64,000 nt of DNA from Thuidium tamariscinum (lineage: Eukaryota; Streptophyta; Bryopsida; Hypnales; Thuidiaceae), in NCBI GenBank assembly GCA_947034885.2, contig OX344755.2, positions 23,629,052 through 23,693,051 of the forward strand, read 5' to 3'. The position numbers and the translations under genes were made by a program. The notes under the pieces were generated by a model. It did no database searches and was not told where the DNA came from. It saw only the letters and a program-made list of their open reading frames with translations. Positions 23,581-35,519 of the stretch are shown in pieces; position 1 is the first letter of the stretch; the number at the start of each line of letters is the position of its first letter.

Positions 23581-26500
23581 TTGCTATTGTAAATGCATTA
23601 CATCGATTGGATAGAATTGCAGTGGTTCGATTTCTCACATCAATGTGCATGTCTCTCCATGGAGTCATGTTTTTAGGATTGATTTTGCCACAATACGTCA
23701 CTACACTTTATGATTGTATTCAAATTTCCATCTTGTTTTCAATTTTAGTATGACTAGTGTGCCCTCCACAATCAAAGCCAAAGCAACAGTATTTTTCTAA
23801 TGTTCTAATTAATAAAAAATAACTCAAACATCCATCACTTTCACACCGTACGTAGATGCAAACGTCACGAATCAAAGCCCGTGCACCTCCTTGGGTGCTG
23901 TGACAGTAACAAGAATGCAACCAGGGGACACACTGCATCCAGGACATCTCAACGTAGCAAGCAAACGTAACTTAAGGTATTTCTTATTTCATTTACATTT
24001 TCGGTTTTCCATTTCAGAATTTTCTTGTCATTTTCGTTCATGAAATTCCATCTCATGCATTTCTCTGTCACTGTTGGAGCTGTGAATTCAGAATTCTCAG
24101 TAATTGTGTAGTTATTCCAGTCGGGTCCATGAGGTTGGACCCATTTTTCAGGCCTGCTGGACTTCCTGCCGATATCGTTGGAGATTTGGATCAAAGTTTT
24201 ACCTGCAGATGTAAGTTCTTACGCGGGTCAATCACTTTGCAAATTTCGGGAATGTGCGCTTGCTGAGCATGTGATCTGCTAGTGGCGCTCTTTTGGGTCT
24301 TCGGCAATGTTGGGTATCCGTGCATTAGGAGCCCTCTGCAATTGAGAGCTCTGAATGATGTTTGAGAGGGCCGAAATGAATGTGGGACATGCGGAACTCC
24401 CCATGCATGAAGAGTTTGCCCCAAACATGCAGCAGGTGAGAAGGATGATCGAGTGGGTTCCACACTCAGGATTGGTACGTGCCACTGACTACAGGCTAGG
24501 AGCCAAGTCAAGTCATATCAAGTTAATTCCTTCGCTCGCTCGTCTTTCCTTCTACTTTGCCATTCTTTGAAACCCCATGGATTTGCAAAATGAGACAAAG
24601 TCATACGATCTATACGTCCGCAGGCATGGTAGTTTCTTCTTGAGGTTTGGGTTTCTTCGACCTGGATGTCAATGCCTCATTTCTTCTTCGAGAAAGAGTA
24701 GAATGATCCATCAATCTCCGTAGGCAGAGGGTTTTGGGTTTGGCATTAAGTTATGTGCCAGAAAGAGCTCCCACAAATTCTCTGGCTGCTCTCCTCAACT
24801 ACTCATTTGAAGCCCACTCGATTCACTAGTGCTAGTGGCGTGTCACTGGACCCTGGAGATGAATGAGGAGGGGTTTCCCTAAATTATATGAACATGAGAA
24901 TGTAGCCGATCCAGGAACTAACATACCAGCTCAAGGAACACTTTGTTTGCAAATATGCTATAACTCGAAAGGGTAGTACCCATATGCTTCAAGCCTTCAA
25001 AATGTAATTAAAAAGTATCTTGTTCAAATAACTAACTCTACAAAATTGACTACTCTAAGAAAGTAAAGAGAAAAATTCTCATGAAATCACCATAAATAAA
25101 TTTTTTGATTTCTTGAACCTTCCATGAAACATAAGAGAAAAAATTCTTGTGGAAATTATAAATTTTAATCCCAAAATGATTATTGAAAGAAATTTTGAAT
25201 TTTTTGCTTATCTAGAATTTCATTTACAAATATGGGTTGTACAACAGTGGAGATGGGATCTATTGATCATGTTTTAATACACCTTTTGTTTGAAGGTCCT
25301 TATCCTTGAATTCCGTCAATGAGCTTTACCTCGGAGAGAGTTTACACGGAGTCGGCGAAATCCCGAAGAACTGTATGTGCACTGTCGTCATCGTCTCTTC
25401 TACAATGGGTGAACATTTTCATGATCCCAATTTTCGTGAGTCCTTGTACTCCATATTTGCTGAAGCAACACGCATCCTCTCCAACAAAATTCTTAAACTT
25501 TGAAAAAGGAAGATGCTTGTTTGAATATATTCAGGAGTGATTGAGCATTATTTTGTGCTTCGGTAAAGTCAACGTTTTGCGCTTGTGCGGTGGAAAATCG
25601 GGAGTATCTTCGTGAACTTGGATTTTCACTGCGTCTGCGATACGCTGGATCTGGATCGGCCAAGTTATAAAATTTCGTCTTCAGAGGGGTCACTCAGGCA
25701 CATACTGCCATTGGGATCATGTTCTGAACTCTTTGATCAATTTGAAAGGCGCCCGCCGAGTAGAAGTGCATTTCAGAAGCTTTTTGTAGTGAATTTCAAT
25801 TGGTCTGCGGTTTCCAACAACGAACTGTGGTAGGGATCTGGCTACGGGTCCAAGTGTTCTTGTGTCCATTGATTTTCTGCACCTTGTCTAACTAGTGTCA
25901 ACCTGGAATGCGATCGTTTCAAGCCCCGTCACCTGAAAATAATTATAATTTATTTTCTAGGAATGCTATCGTGATCAATAGCTTGGTTTGTCGATATTCT
26001 CCCCAAGCAGCCTATGCACCAATTACTCTGAGAGGATTCTTCGCATCAATAATTAAGAGATTTAGAATGTGCAGAATTGAGGATAACTCACCAGTGTACT
26101 GTACATTGCATAAATTATTCGCTTGTTTTCAATTTTGAGTCCCAAATGTTGTCTGAATGGGGCTGGTAGTTAGTCCTGGGTTCATCAAAGATTTGTAGCG
26201 TTTCAATATTTAGTGTAACTACCCCCTCGGAGACTAAAATTGTGGTGATGGAGGTGGGCTTACCGGTACAAGACAATTGTTCAAGGTAAATTAGTTAAGT
26301 GCCTACAGCTCAACGTTGCTTCTCAGAAAAGGATTCTGTGTTAGATTTAGTACCCTGAAGGCGCCTAGGATTTCAAAAGCCAAGAAAAGCTTGGGTTACG
26401 CTGAATCATTTAATTCTGCACAGTCTAAATTCATTTAATTCACTCATACTGTGTCCAAACAATGCATGCTACAGTGCGTCAGAATTCTCTACACCTCCGA

Positions 26501-26640
26501 TCGCCAATGAGATCGACCTTCCATAACTAAAATATTTTAGATGCAATGATGGTAACTGTGCTCAGTTATCCAGCGGAGGTGCGCACACCTTGTAAGTTGT
26601 CCTGCGGTAGCTTGATCGCACTGAGTTGTTTTTCTGGGTT
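23581..26640. other. Upstream block of unit 2
   Basis: This is homologous to 7481-9790 and 49260-52380 but clearly more diverged than those two are from each other. The part at 26290-26640 is a GC-richer relative of 20330-20620. No conserved open frame was found. Confidence 0.5.
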
Positions 26641-27221
26641 TCTGTCGAAACAAATGGAGAATGCAAACCAAACAAGCCAGTCAAGCCAGAGGCTGGACGA
26701 TCACGGACACAGAAACAGAAAAAGCGAGGAAAGGGGAGCACTCGCGGCGCAGGACTACACGAACAAACAGGGGCTGCGCTAGGCCCTCGTCTGCACATTC
26801 CAATTGATAATGTCTCCTATTCTACAAGCAAGCCCAGGCTAGAGAACAAGTCCAACTGCAATCAAATCTGAACCATATTCTATCAGCTTGCTGAGGTCTA
26901 CGTCGAGCTTGTTGTCGCCCTTGAATCAGAGCTGCACGCCGCGAGTCCAATAATGCATCCCACAGGGCAGAGTGCAATTTGAACATGGACCATCGTTCGT
27001 TGGTGACGACCATGTGGTTACGACAGGTCAGAATGAGGGGCCCCGGAGCATGGCGATGGAATCAAACAATCGATTCAAAGGAGGTGTACACCAATTAAAT
27101 TCAGACAAAATTTGGAAGAACAACCAACGATTTGGATGCGAACTAATGGCAACATTTGGCACCAGATTCCAAGTATTCGCCTGAAATTCCTGAATTATGG
27201 ACTTCACGCGGGTTTGCATTC
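26641..27221 (-). mobile_element. LINE 3' remnant, unit 2 orientation
   Basis: On the minus strand 27013-26822 encodes WDALLDSRRAALIQ followed by a basic RRPQQADRIWFRFD-like stretch. It is clearly related to the C-terminus of the LINE at 30113-31081 (WDALLDSGRAAQLK). The segment 26661-27220 lies inverted relative to units 1 and 3 and is bounded by an 11-bp inverted repeat, GAATGCAAACC and GGTTTGCATTC. It is not functional. Confidence 0.75.
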
Positions 27222-28818
27222 TGGGTGACACAGCTCAAGCGTCAAGTGATCAAATCGGAGTCGATTAAATTATTGTGGTCGTCTCAGATATTTCTCACCC
27301 GCGCTGTGATTTACGAGGTCTTCAAGAAGAAAAGGCCCTTCAGTTCAGCCAATCCAAAAATTATAAAAGGACCAAGAATCTGTCAATAAACAATTCTAAA
27401 TGTATGACCCACAGGTCAATATTTGTGATTAATAAATACTGAATTAACTTAACTTCGTTACAGTAAGTCCCGCGAGAAAAAAAGTCAGAATTCATATCAG
27501 CAGTTCAGCACTTGCCGTGTGTCTGCACTTGGAGCAGATTTTTTTTTTTTTTTTCTTTTTCTCTTGAACAAATGAAACGGCGGAGCAGATTGTCTGCAAA
27601 TTGGATCCATTTGGGACCCTCCAGGCTTGTTCGTGCACGCGTTGGCAACGTCATAAAATAATTTTTAATAGCATCAAGTGGGACGAACGCTGCCTGTTCC
27701 AACTTCCGAGCAAGGGTTGTACAGTACTTTACACAGTTGCGTGACCAGGGAGCCGACTGGATCTGGCAATCAGTGCTCTGGATTCGCGGGGAATAACTTA
27801 TCGAAAACGAGTTGCCTGTGCGTTACCGCGTTGAGTGCAATGACAGTTCACCAGTCACGACGGTTCCAAATGCCGCTGGCTGCCGTGTGGCAAGCCGGCA
27901 TCTAGAACTTAAATTCATGTCTTAGCAAGATGTGGGAGTGCTCTGGATCTCAGATTTGCAATTTAGGTGATAGAACCGAAACCGTAACAAACTTCCACCA
28001 TAATATTACTAGATGGAGGTCGTCCATTATTTTTCTGATATGGTAGCTGGGGCGAGTGCGGGGCAACCAAGGGTTCAGGGTACCCACCGCCGAGAGTCTT
28101 CGAGTGCGAGACGAGTGTTTTCAAGAGTTCACAAGCTTCTGCTAGACGTGCACAGCCCACGTTAGAGAGTACTCTTGTCATTTCTAGTCGACAGGCATCA
28201 TCTCCACGAAAGGTTTGCTTCGCCGCAGCAGTGTAGGGTTGTGTAGAGTTTGCTGTTCGTCTTGAGGTGAGGAGAAGTGGCCTAAAGAGAAATCTGTTAT
28301 AAAACATCTGAGGAATTACTGGTTCTTACACGGCTTGGCAAGCTTGCCTGGCCACATCGAAGGTGAACAGTGCACTCCTGCTCAAGGATTCACTTCATAT
28401 CCCTTGCAAGTGGCTCGTAGTTAGAGCACAGTCTCTGAGAGTAGTTGCTGTATCCTTCCTCTCCCTTCCTCATGCTTCGGCTGGATGAAGCTTCTGGTAC
28501 ACAGTGCACAGTACACTTCGCTTGGTTGACACTGCGTTGCTAGCACAGGATGGAGCCCGTGTTTTTGTCGAAAGTAGGAGTGTTCTTTCAATTTGGTAGA
28601 GACGATTGAAGGTTGTTGACGCCGTGGTGTGTAACTTGGGAAGTACGTGGGTGAGGAATTTGGATTGCATAGCAGGGAGGAGGGTGGATGGGGTTTGCTG
28701 AACCAAAGCTAGCAAACACGGTTGCAAGAATTGACCGTTTCTTATCGTCGCGCCTTCTGTTCCTATGTTCGTGAGATTTTGCAGCAAAGAGCTCTGCATC
28801 GGGGTAGCCCAGGGCAAG
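27222..28818. promoter_or_regulatory. Promoter-proximal block and leader of ROCO copy 2
   Basis: Conserved with 10195-11630 and 52970-54477. It contains the tiny LINE insertion at 27531-27591 and a TATAAAA at 28298-28304, 521 bp before the ATG. The antisense open frames in the last 500 bases are conserved only as far as the duplication explains. Confidence 0.4.
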
Positions 28819-29969
28819 ATGAGGAGAGTGATGGCTTTTCTGGTGTGGCTGTTTAGCTTCTGGACTTGGAAAGAGTTCTTCCTTCGTTGGTTTCGGAGGT
28901 CTCTGTTCTCTCCTGTCAGCGGAGAGATTGCGGAGCATTTGCCTTCGCAGGAAGAGCGACAGGTGTCGGAGTTGGCACGTTTCCTCTCTTCCTCACCCGA
29001 AAATGGACGTTGGTGCGACTCGTTATTTTTTGAAGGAGACTCGGAAGTCAGCATTCATTTGGATGGCTCTCTGTTTACACTATTCCATGGCACCAACGTG
29101 CAAGCGAGTTATCGTGAGTTTTTGGAGGCAGTTGCTTCATCAGAAATTCTATTCTATAAATCTGTGTACATTTCCCTAGATGGGGACGATTCTTGCAAGC
29201 ACGTGGAAGCATTTGCTGATGCATACCGTCAATGTGACAATAGATTCAGACTACTTAGAATTTATTGTAAGGATGGCTCTCCAATGCAATTTGCCAACTG
29301 TGTCTCAAGTGTGCTTCTTGGAAATGATGATATTCAAGATCTCCTCTTCGACTTTCATAGCTTAAAGGGAGAAATGGACAAAGAGTTGGCTACAAAGTTT
29401 ATGGACATTGTTGTCTTGCCCTACAATCTTGGAATTCTCAAATCATTTGGAATGGACACGTCAAATTTGGATGGAGAGGGAATGGAGCAAGTCCTGAAAT
29501 CCTTCCAAGGGCCTCCAAGTGCACTTCGAAATTTGCGATTTCTTTCTGTAACATCAGATGATCACCTTGAACAAATAAGTAGTTGGCTTGCTTCAAACAC
29601 TTCCCTCAAAATGCTCTCAATTTGGAAAAGTTCAACTAAGGTCCAAAAGGCCTTCACAAGAGGATTCAAGAGCATAGCAAGTGCTTTGTGTTCCAACCAA
29701 TCTCTTAAATTCCTAATTTGTGGGATCTCTAAGAGCAAGGAGATGAAGGTGTTGTTGGAGCCATTGATGCCAAAAAACAACAATCATCAACTCAATACCA
29801 CCCTCACCAAGCTTAGGTTATGGAATTCAATTGGAGGGAAAAAAGGGATTGGAACCTTAGTTGATTTGATTCACACCAATACATCCTTATTGAAATTGGG
29901 TTTGTGGTATGTGGACACTTTATCTTTGCATGATACGCATGGGGTTGAGAACGTTTTGACCATTTTGGA

Positions 29970-29975
<6 letters not shown>
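28819..29975 (+). CDS. ROCO copy 2 exon 1, 5' part: N-terminal helix and LRRs
   Basis: This part is open from MRRVMAF to ILEA. It has the same hydrophobic start and LRR spacing as copies 1 and 3. Its exposed LRR strand residues differ from both (for example LRIYCKDGS where copy 1 has FRLACRGGS). It ends at the target-site duplication of the LINE. Confidence 0.8.
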
Positions 29976-30004
<29 letters not shown>

Positions 30005-31104
30005 AAATGGAAAGAACCATTGCATTAAAAAAAACCAAACCAAACCAACAGCCAAGCCAGGAGGCTGGACAATGAAGAGAACAGAGCGACAGAAAAGAAA
30101 AAAAACAAAAAACTACGTAAAAGAGCAAGAAAGAGGACCCTGCTTGTTCCAGATGATGGAGTTTCCCACCCTAGCAGCTAAGACGGGTGACCTAATCCAT
30201 AACCTATCGAATTTGGCCCAAACGATTGAGGCATCCTGCGGACGTTGTCGAGCATCCTGTTTAGCCTTCAGTTGCGCGGCACGTCCTGAGTCTAAGAGAG
30301 CATCCCAGATTGTTGTTTTAGTAAACTCGAGCGCCCATCGGTGTTGGGAGAAAACTTGGCTGTTACGTAAAAGCCATATAATCCAAATGCATGAGCCTCG
30401 AAGTAGCGACCACAACGGTTTGAGCTGTCGAAACCGCCGGGGTACTGATGAGCCAAATATACATTGAGTGAATGTCATTCTGGTGTAGACTCCTGTAATC
30501 GGTTGAGTGTCTTTAAGATGGTAAAGGATGGATTGGGAGTAGTCCCACACTTCTTGTGCCCTTGGGCAGGCGAAAAATCGATGGTAAGGCGTTTCTTCAG
30601 CTCCTAAGTTGCAGCATTTGCACGACGTGTCTATGCCTGGGTTGATCCGAGCCCTCCAAGAATTTACGGCAACTGCATTATGGAACACAGACCAAACAAA
30701 AGCGGCCTCCTTTCTAGATCTTGCTTTTTGCCATACATCGAACCAATCTGGGAGGAAGGTTGGGGTAAGGTGATCTACCCATTTTGATGATATCGATCTG
30801 GACAACTGTGAGGTCTTGGTTATGAGGTGTCTTCCTAAGGCTGACGTATATGCCGTAAGTGGGGTACCACCGTCCCACTGCCACTTCCCTGGGTCAAAAT
30901 ACAAAGACTGGGTAACGCCAGCGTAAAGAAGATGCGGGCTACGGTGCCGACCTCGCTGAATTTTGATGATGCGCACTCTGCGCACAAAGCCTGAGTACTC
31001 TCTGATCAGGTTAGTCTGTGGGCGAAATGATAACTGGTTTGAGGTAAGGCCCACATTTGCTATATTGTCGTTGTCGAGCAAAGCTAGGGACTTTGGAAGC
31101 TTTG
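29964..31104 (-). mobile_element. 5'-truncated LINE in ROCO copy 2 exon 1
   Basis: The element (about 29976-31092) is flanked by the 12-bp direct repeat TTTGGAAGCTTT (29964-29975 and 31093-31104). A T-run of 28 bases marks its poly(A) tail on the minus strand. Copies 1 and 3 have the uninterrupted site. It belongs to the plant non-LTR retrotransposon class. Strong 5' truncation removed the endonuclease and most or all of the reverse transcriptase. Confidence 0.93.
30113..31081 (-). CDS. LINE ORF2 C-terminal fragment, zf-RVT domain
   Basis: This open frame of about 320 codons runs from the truncation point to its natural stop. It contains the zinc-binding reverse-transcriptase-associated domain (zf-RVT). 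The residues CKCC, then an E-T-P-Y-H spacing, FFACPRA and EVW match the family pattern C-x-x-C...H...C...VW. The preceding FVWSVFHNAVAVNSWRARI stretch is also typical. The frame is undamaged, which points to a recent insertion. No catalytic YxDD motif is present. Confidence 0.85.
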   Translation of the reverse strand: MLDNDNIANVGLTSNQLSFRPQTNLIREYSGFVRRVRIIKIQRGRHRSPHLLYAGVTQSLYFDPGKWQWDGGTPLTAYTSALGRHLITKTSQLSRSISSKWVDHLTPTFLPDWFDVWQKARSRKEAAFVWSVFHNAVAVNSWRARINPGIDTSCKCCNLGAEETPYHRFFACPRAQEVWDYSQSILYHLKDTQPITGVYTRMTFTQCIFGSSVPRRFRQLKPLWSLLRGSCIWIIWLLRNSQVFSQHRWALEFTKTTIWDALLDSGRAAQLKAKQDARQRPQDASIVWAKFDRLWIRSPVLAARVGNSIIWNKQGPLSCSFT

Positions 31105-31381
31105 AAGACCAACAAGTCTTTGAAGAAAATTGATTTTTGTGGGTGTACTGCAGTCAATGGTTACAAAGTGCTTGGAGCAATCATGGACTTACTTTTGGAA
31201 AACCATTGAATTGAAGACATTGGATTATATAATACAACTTTAGAAAAGTCAGGAGATGCAGACTATATATCTTCTGCATTATCAAAGAGGAAGAAAATGA
31301 AGTTGCAAGATATTATTCAAAGCATGGCAATTGTCAATCCAACATCCGGACGAGTCTTTTTGTGTGGACAACCATTTGCTG
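31105..31381 (+). pseudogene. ROCO copy 2 exon 1, 3' part
   Basis: This part encodes the last LRRs and the GRVFLCGQPFA stretch up to the intron 1 donor. It contains the TGA at 31207-31209. By line count it is one base shorter than the equivalent stretch in copy 1, so a 1-nt deletion near 31135-31141 is likely as well. Confidence 0.75.
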
Positions 31382-33895
31382 GTAAGCCAAATACATTCAT
31401 ATTTTGTATATAATATTTCAATATTGATGTAATTAATTAAGATTATTATAGAAAGAAATAATATAAGTATATAGAATATACACATATATCCACTAAAAAC
31501 CTTCAATGATCCAAAAGGTCTTAAATCAAATATAAACGAGTAATAAAATATGTCTCTTATATAAGGAAAATTTGAATTTTCATCAATAGAGGTTATATTT
31601 TCCATCATTCATATGACTTCTACAATTGAATTGAAAGTAGTATTTATTGAAAATTTCATATCAATTTCAAAGCAATGTATTTTGAGAGTATATGCAAAAT
31701 ATAGTTTATTTTTCATATTCTTGAATCATCTAAAATTTCATAATATATTAATCAATACAAATCAATTTCATATTTACGTTAAAAAATCTTCGTTACAAAT
31801 TCCTAATAGTAGAACTTTGATTCCTTTAGTAAATTGTAGATTTTTGTGTTGTTTCCAAATAGGTAAATTAGGCATGGAGAATTTCAAATTTTGTAATACC
31901 TAATCAAAATATTTATTTCAAAGACTCAAAAATGAAAGACATTATGGAGATGAAGATTTTCAAACTTCAAGATTTATTTTCTTATCATGAATAGCAACTA
32001 GTAATTCCTAAAGGTTACCATATCTCCAAAAATAATGTGTCTTTGTCCATCATACTTGTAACTTTCAAAGTTCGCATTTTTGGTTTTGATTTTTATCTTC
32101 GAAAATGAAGCCTAACAAGGCTTCTTAGTATGCATATTTCCATTTCAAAACTTTGAAAATACTAAAGCATTGGATGAGTCATGCAATTAAATTCTACTTG
32201 TTATAGAATCCAAACATTAAAGTATTGTATGTATCTTTTTTTTAAATGATTTTGTAGTTTAACTTACAAAGACTTCATATTCAAACAATAAACCTAATTT
32301 TTCTAATCAATGTTGTACTTCGTAAAATTTTATATACTCATTACAACAAAAAATTTACAATGAGTGCATTTCTTTCTTTTATAAATAATTCATAAATTTA
32401 AGTTTAATAAGAATTTTGCATATATGAAAAATATCAAAATTTTATCAATTATATATAGAAGCTAATTCAACTTCATAATGGTGTTTTGTCTTAAACCCCA
32501 AATTCCCAAGGCACCAAAATCTTGTGTTTGTTAAACTTTAAAGCTAAGTAAAACTTAATCAAGTTCCTATTTTTAGTATTTTGTATTTTTGGAGAATTCT
32601 TTTCAAAGTCTACGTGAATCATCAAAACCCAATCTTCAAAATGATTCATTAAGATTTTTCTATTTAGGATGTTTGCAAGGGTATCCATTACAGTCTTTAC
32701 TTTCTTTAGTGTTGAAGGCTCTTAGAAATGAGCCTCAAGTACACTAAATTTTGGATAAAAAATCATATTAGAAACTCATTAAAAAGAATTGTAGAGTAGA
32801 TTTTGAAAAGCCATAAATTGATTGGGGTTATACATGTTAGGCCCTTTTCCTCATATTTTTTTGTTCACGAACTTTTTAGATTTGACTTGTGAAAAGAGGA
32901 TCAAAAGGCTTCACATTATTTTTGCAATTCTAACACCTTCATGATCAAACATTAAAATCTTTCAATCCATAAATGATATTGTTTTCTTTTCTTTTCCTAA
33001 GTGATCTCTAGCATGTCTAGTTTGAATTTGTATGGTTACATTTTAAAAGATTGAAAAAACTTATCAAATGTTGGTTTTTTGTTCAATTTACAGCAAATTT
33101 CTAGAGGCACAAAAAAAGCCTTGGGCATTTAGAGGTTAAAAGTCAATCCTATGGATCTTATGCTTGTAAAAAAAGATAACAATTACTAAAATAGTTTCCA
33201 CAATCCACACTATTCCTTGTTGTAATTTCAAGAAACTTCAAATGAATTGAATTGCTTTAGTAATATTGACCAATTATTACTCTCTTGTTATTACAAAGTT
33301 TCCACCTTTTCTTGACTTTTATAAATTAAATACATTTATTTCATATTGATATATACTACATAATTTTGCTCAACAAAAATATTACATTGGAGTTCAATCA
33401 TCTTATGAGATTTGGAAGGTTGCATTTAATGGAAAACTATATTTTCTCCAAATTACAATGCAATTGGTCATTTAAGGGTCAAATGGTTGTGCAAGTCATT
33501 CAAGATTAATTGTCATATTTTATGACTATAAAGGTTTCTTATTCTCACACATGCAAGAAGAAATAAAGAAATATAGAAATATATTATATTATTATAATAG
33601 AATATTGATGTTTGTATGGTTTAATAGAATTGACTCCATGTAGAAAGCTTTTCAAGTATTCTATTTTTAATGAATGAGAAGACAACTACACCGAGTTTTA
33701 ATTTAGGGGCAAGAATCACACATCAAAGCCAAAAATCATTATAAAGTCCTTATTTATACTCTATTCTCAAATATTCAAATTCATAGAGAAGCAATTGATG
33801 TGTATCATTTGACTCTTAGTACATTTTGTGATGCTCTAGCATCATTCACATTCTTCATTTCTAAACTAGCTTGTTCTTCTTCTACTTCTTCATAG
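31382..33895 (+). other. Intron 1 of ROCO copy 2
   Basis: This phase 1 intron has the same boundaries as copy 1. It contains MITE A (32491-33139). The site of the CACTA-type hairpin is empty near 33595. No gene was recognised. Confidence 0.8.
32491..33139. mobile_element. MITE family A in intron 1, copy 2
   Basis: The left end TTAAACCCCAAATTCCCAAGG and right end CCTTGGGCATTTAGAGGTTAA are orthologous to the elements at 14186 and 57038, with some decay of the ends. Confidence 0.78.
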
Positions 33896-35163
33896 GTAAG
33901 ACAAGATTGCGAATGTCAATGAAGAAACTAAAGGAGTTTCAAAGACAAGATGAAATTCCAAACCGTTCATGGATCAAGGGAAAAATGAAAAACATATTCA
34001 AAACCTCAAATGTTCTCAAGGAGCCAATGGAGGACATGCCATTGGAACGGACACATGGCATTGAAGTGGAAAGTGTACAATGTGATGACATTGGAATTAC
34101 CATTTGGGACATGGCTGGTCAAACGGACTTTCACTCTTTTCATGAATTGGTGATGCCCAATCTCTCCGCTGATGGAAGTTCATCAATGTTTTTTCTCATG
34201 TGCAATCCCATGGAGCAATCCATTCCTTCAAAGAGAAGAAGTCCATCCGACGTAAAATTGGAACTTCAATGGTGGTTGCAATTCATTGCTTCCAATACAA
34301 GAAGATCTCTTTCATATCGCCCACATGTGTCAATAGTCATGACTCATTTTGACTATTGGAAAGATGACAATGCACTTGTTGCATGCATTGATGATTTGGT
34401 ATTACAATTGAAATCTCAATTCCAAGAGGTACTTGAGTTTGATGAAGACAAGTCCGTATTCAAAGTGGATGGGAGAAATGTATCTCATACTCGTGTGGTG
34501 TTTGATTTCATGAAATCCCACATGAAGGCATTGTTGGAGAGATTGCCTAAGACTATAAGTGCATGTGAGAAAGTACAACATTTGATAGCATTGTGGAATG
34601 CGGATAAATCAAAACCACCATTGTTGAAGTGGGAAGAATTTTGTGAAGGCATGTGCAAAGAAGTGGAGGAGTTGAATGATGTGGACCATAAGCTTACTAA
34701 ACAAAAGAGGGAGTTTGTTGCAATATCCTTGAACGATGGAGGGCACATCATCTACAATGACAAAGAAGGGGTTGTCATCACCAATCCTCATTGGTTTTGC
34801 CACCACATCATTGGACAATTTCTACACCAATGTGCAATTAGGGATCGTGACTTGGAGATAGTTTCATCCAATGGGATCATATCCATTGATTGCATGAAGC
34901 GTTTGATATTGAAGCTTGTCGAAGGTCAAGGAGATATGGAGAAGCAATTTGATGATATTGTGAGCATGATGTTCAAACTACACATATGCTATAAGCAAGA
35001 TGCTAGTAGCATTCTGATACCATCAACTTTGAAAGACAAGCACAAAAGTTTGAATTGGTCCACCTATAATGACTCCAAAGTCTTTCATTATGTTGGAAGA
35101 AGATTGGCTTGCAAAGATGGAATTCAAACCATGTTGACTCTTGGATTTTTTGCGCGCCTTCAG
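33896..35163 (+). CDS. ROCO copy 2 exon 2: Roc GTPase and COR
   Basis: Fully open, with THGIEV, DMAGQ and THFD as in the sister copies and the COR region after it. It is nearly identical to copy 3 at the protein level. There is no sign of relaxed constraint despite the lesion upstream, so either the lesion is recent or this half is still used or converted by copy 3. Confidence 0.87.
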
Positions 35164-35519
35164 GTATTGTTTGAAAACTATCTAGATAAAATAGAAGTTT
35201 CAAGTACTACTTCCATATTTTATTTTGAATTTGAAAATGTTCAAAATTGAAGATTGACCACTTTACAAAAACTCCACCATTGAACAATGAAACTTTCAAT
35301 CAAAGTTTACTATGAGGACAATTATTCATGATCACACTATCTTAAGAAACTTAATCTTCATTTTCAATGACCTTGTGTTACAGTGACTTCACTCTTTAAA
35401 GTTTTGATTTAGATGTGACAACCAATGAAATGTGGCTCAATTGAATGGAACATCACAATCCGTTTTCTCTCTTAAATCAAGTGATATATATGTTATTTAT
35501 TTATTGTTTTATTGTCTAG

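Noticed and set aside
29973-30000. Long T-run as a microsatellite or assembly gap
   Set aside because: Its position directly at a target-site duplication and at the 3' end of a minus-strand LINE explains it as a poly(A) tail, although its exact length may be uncertain.
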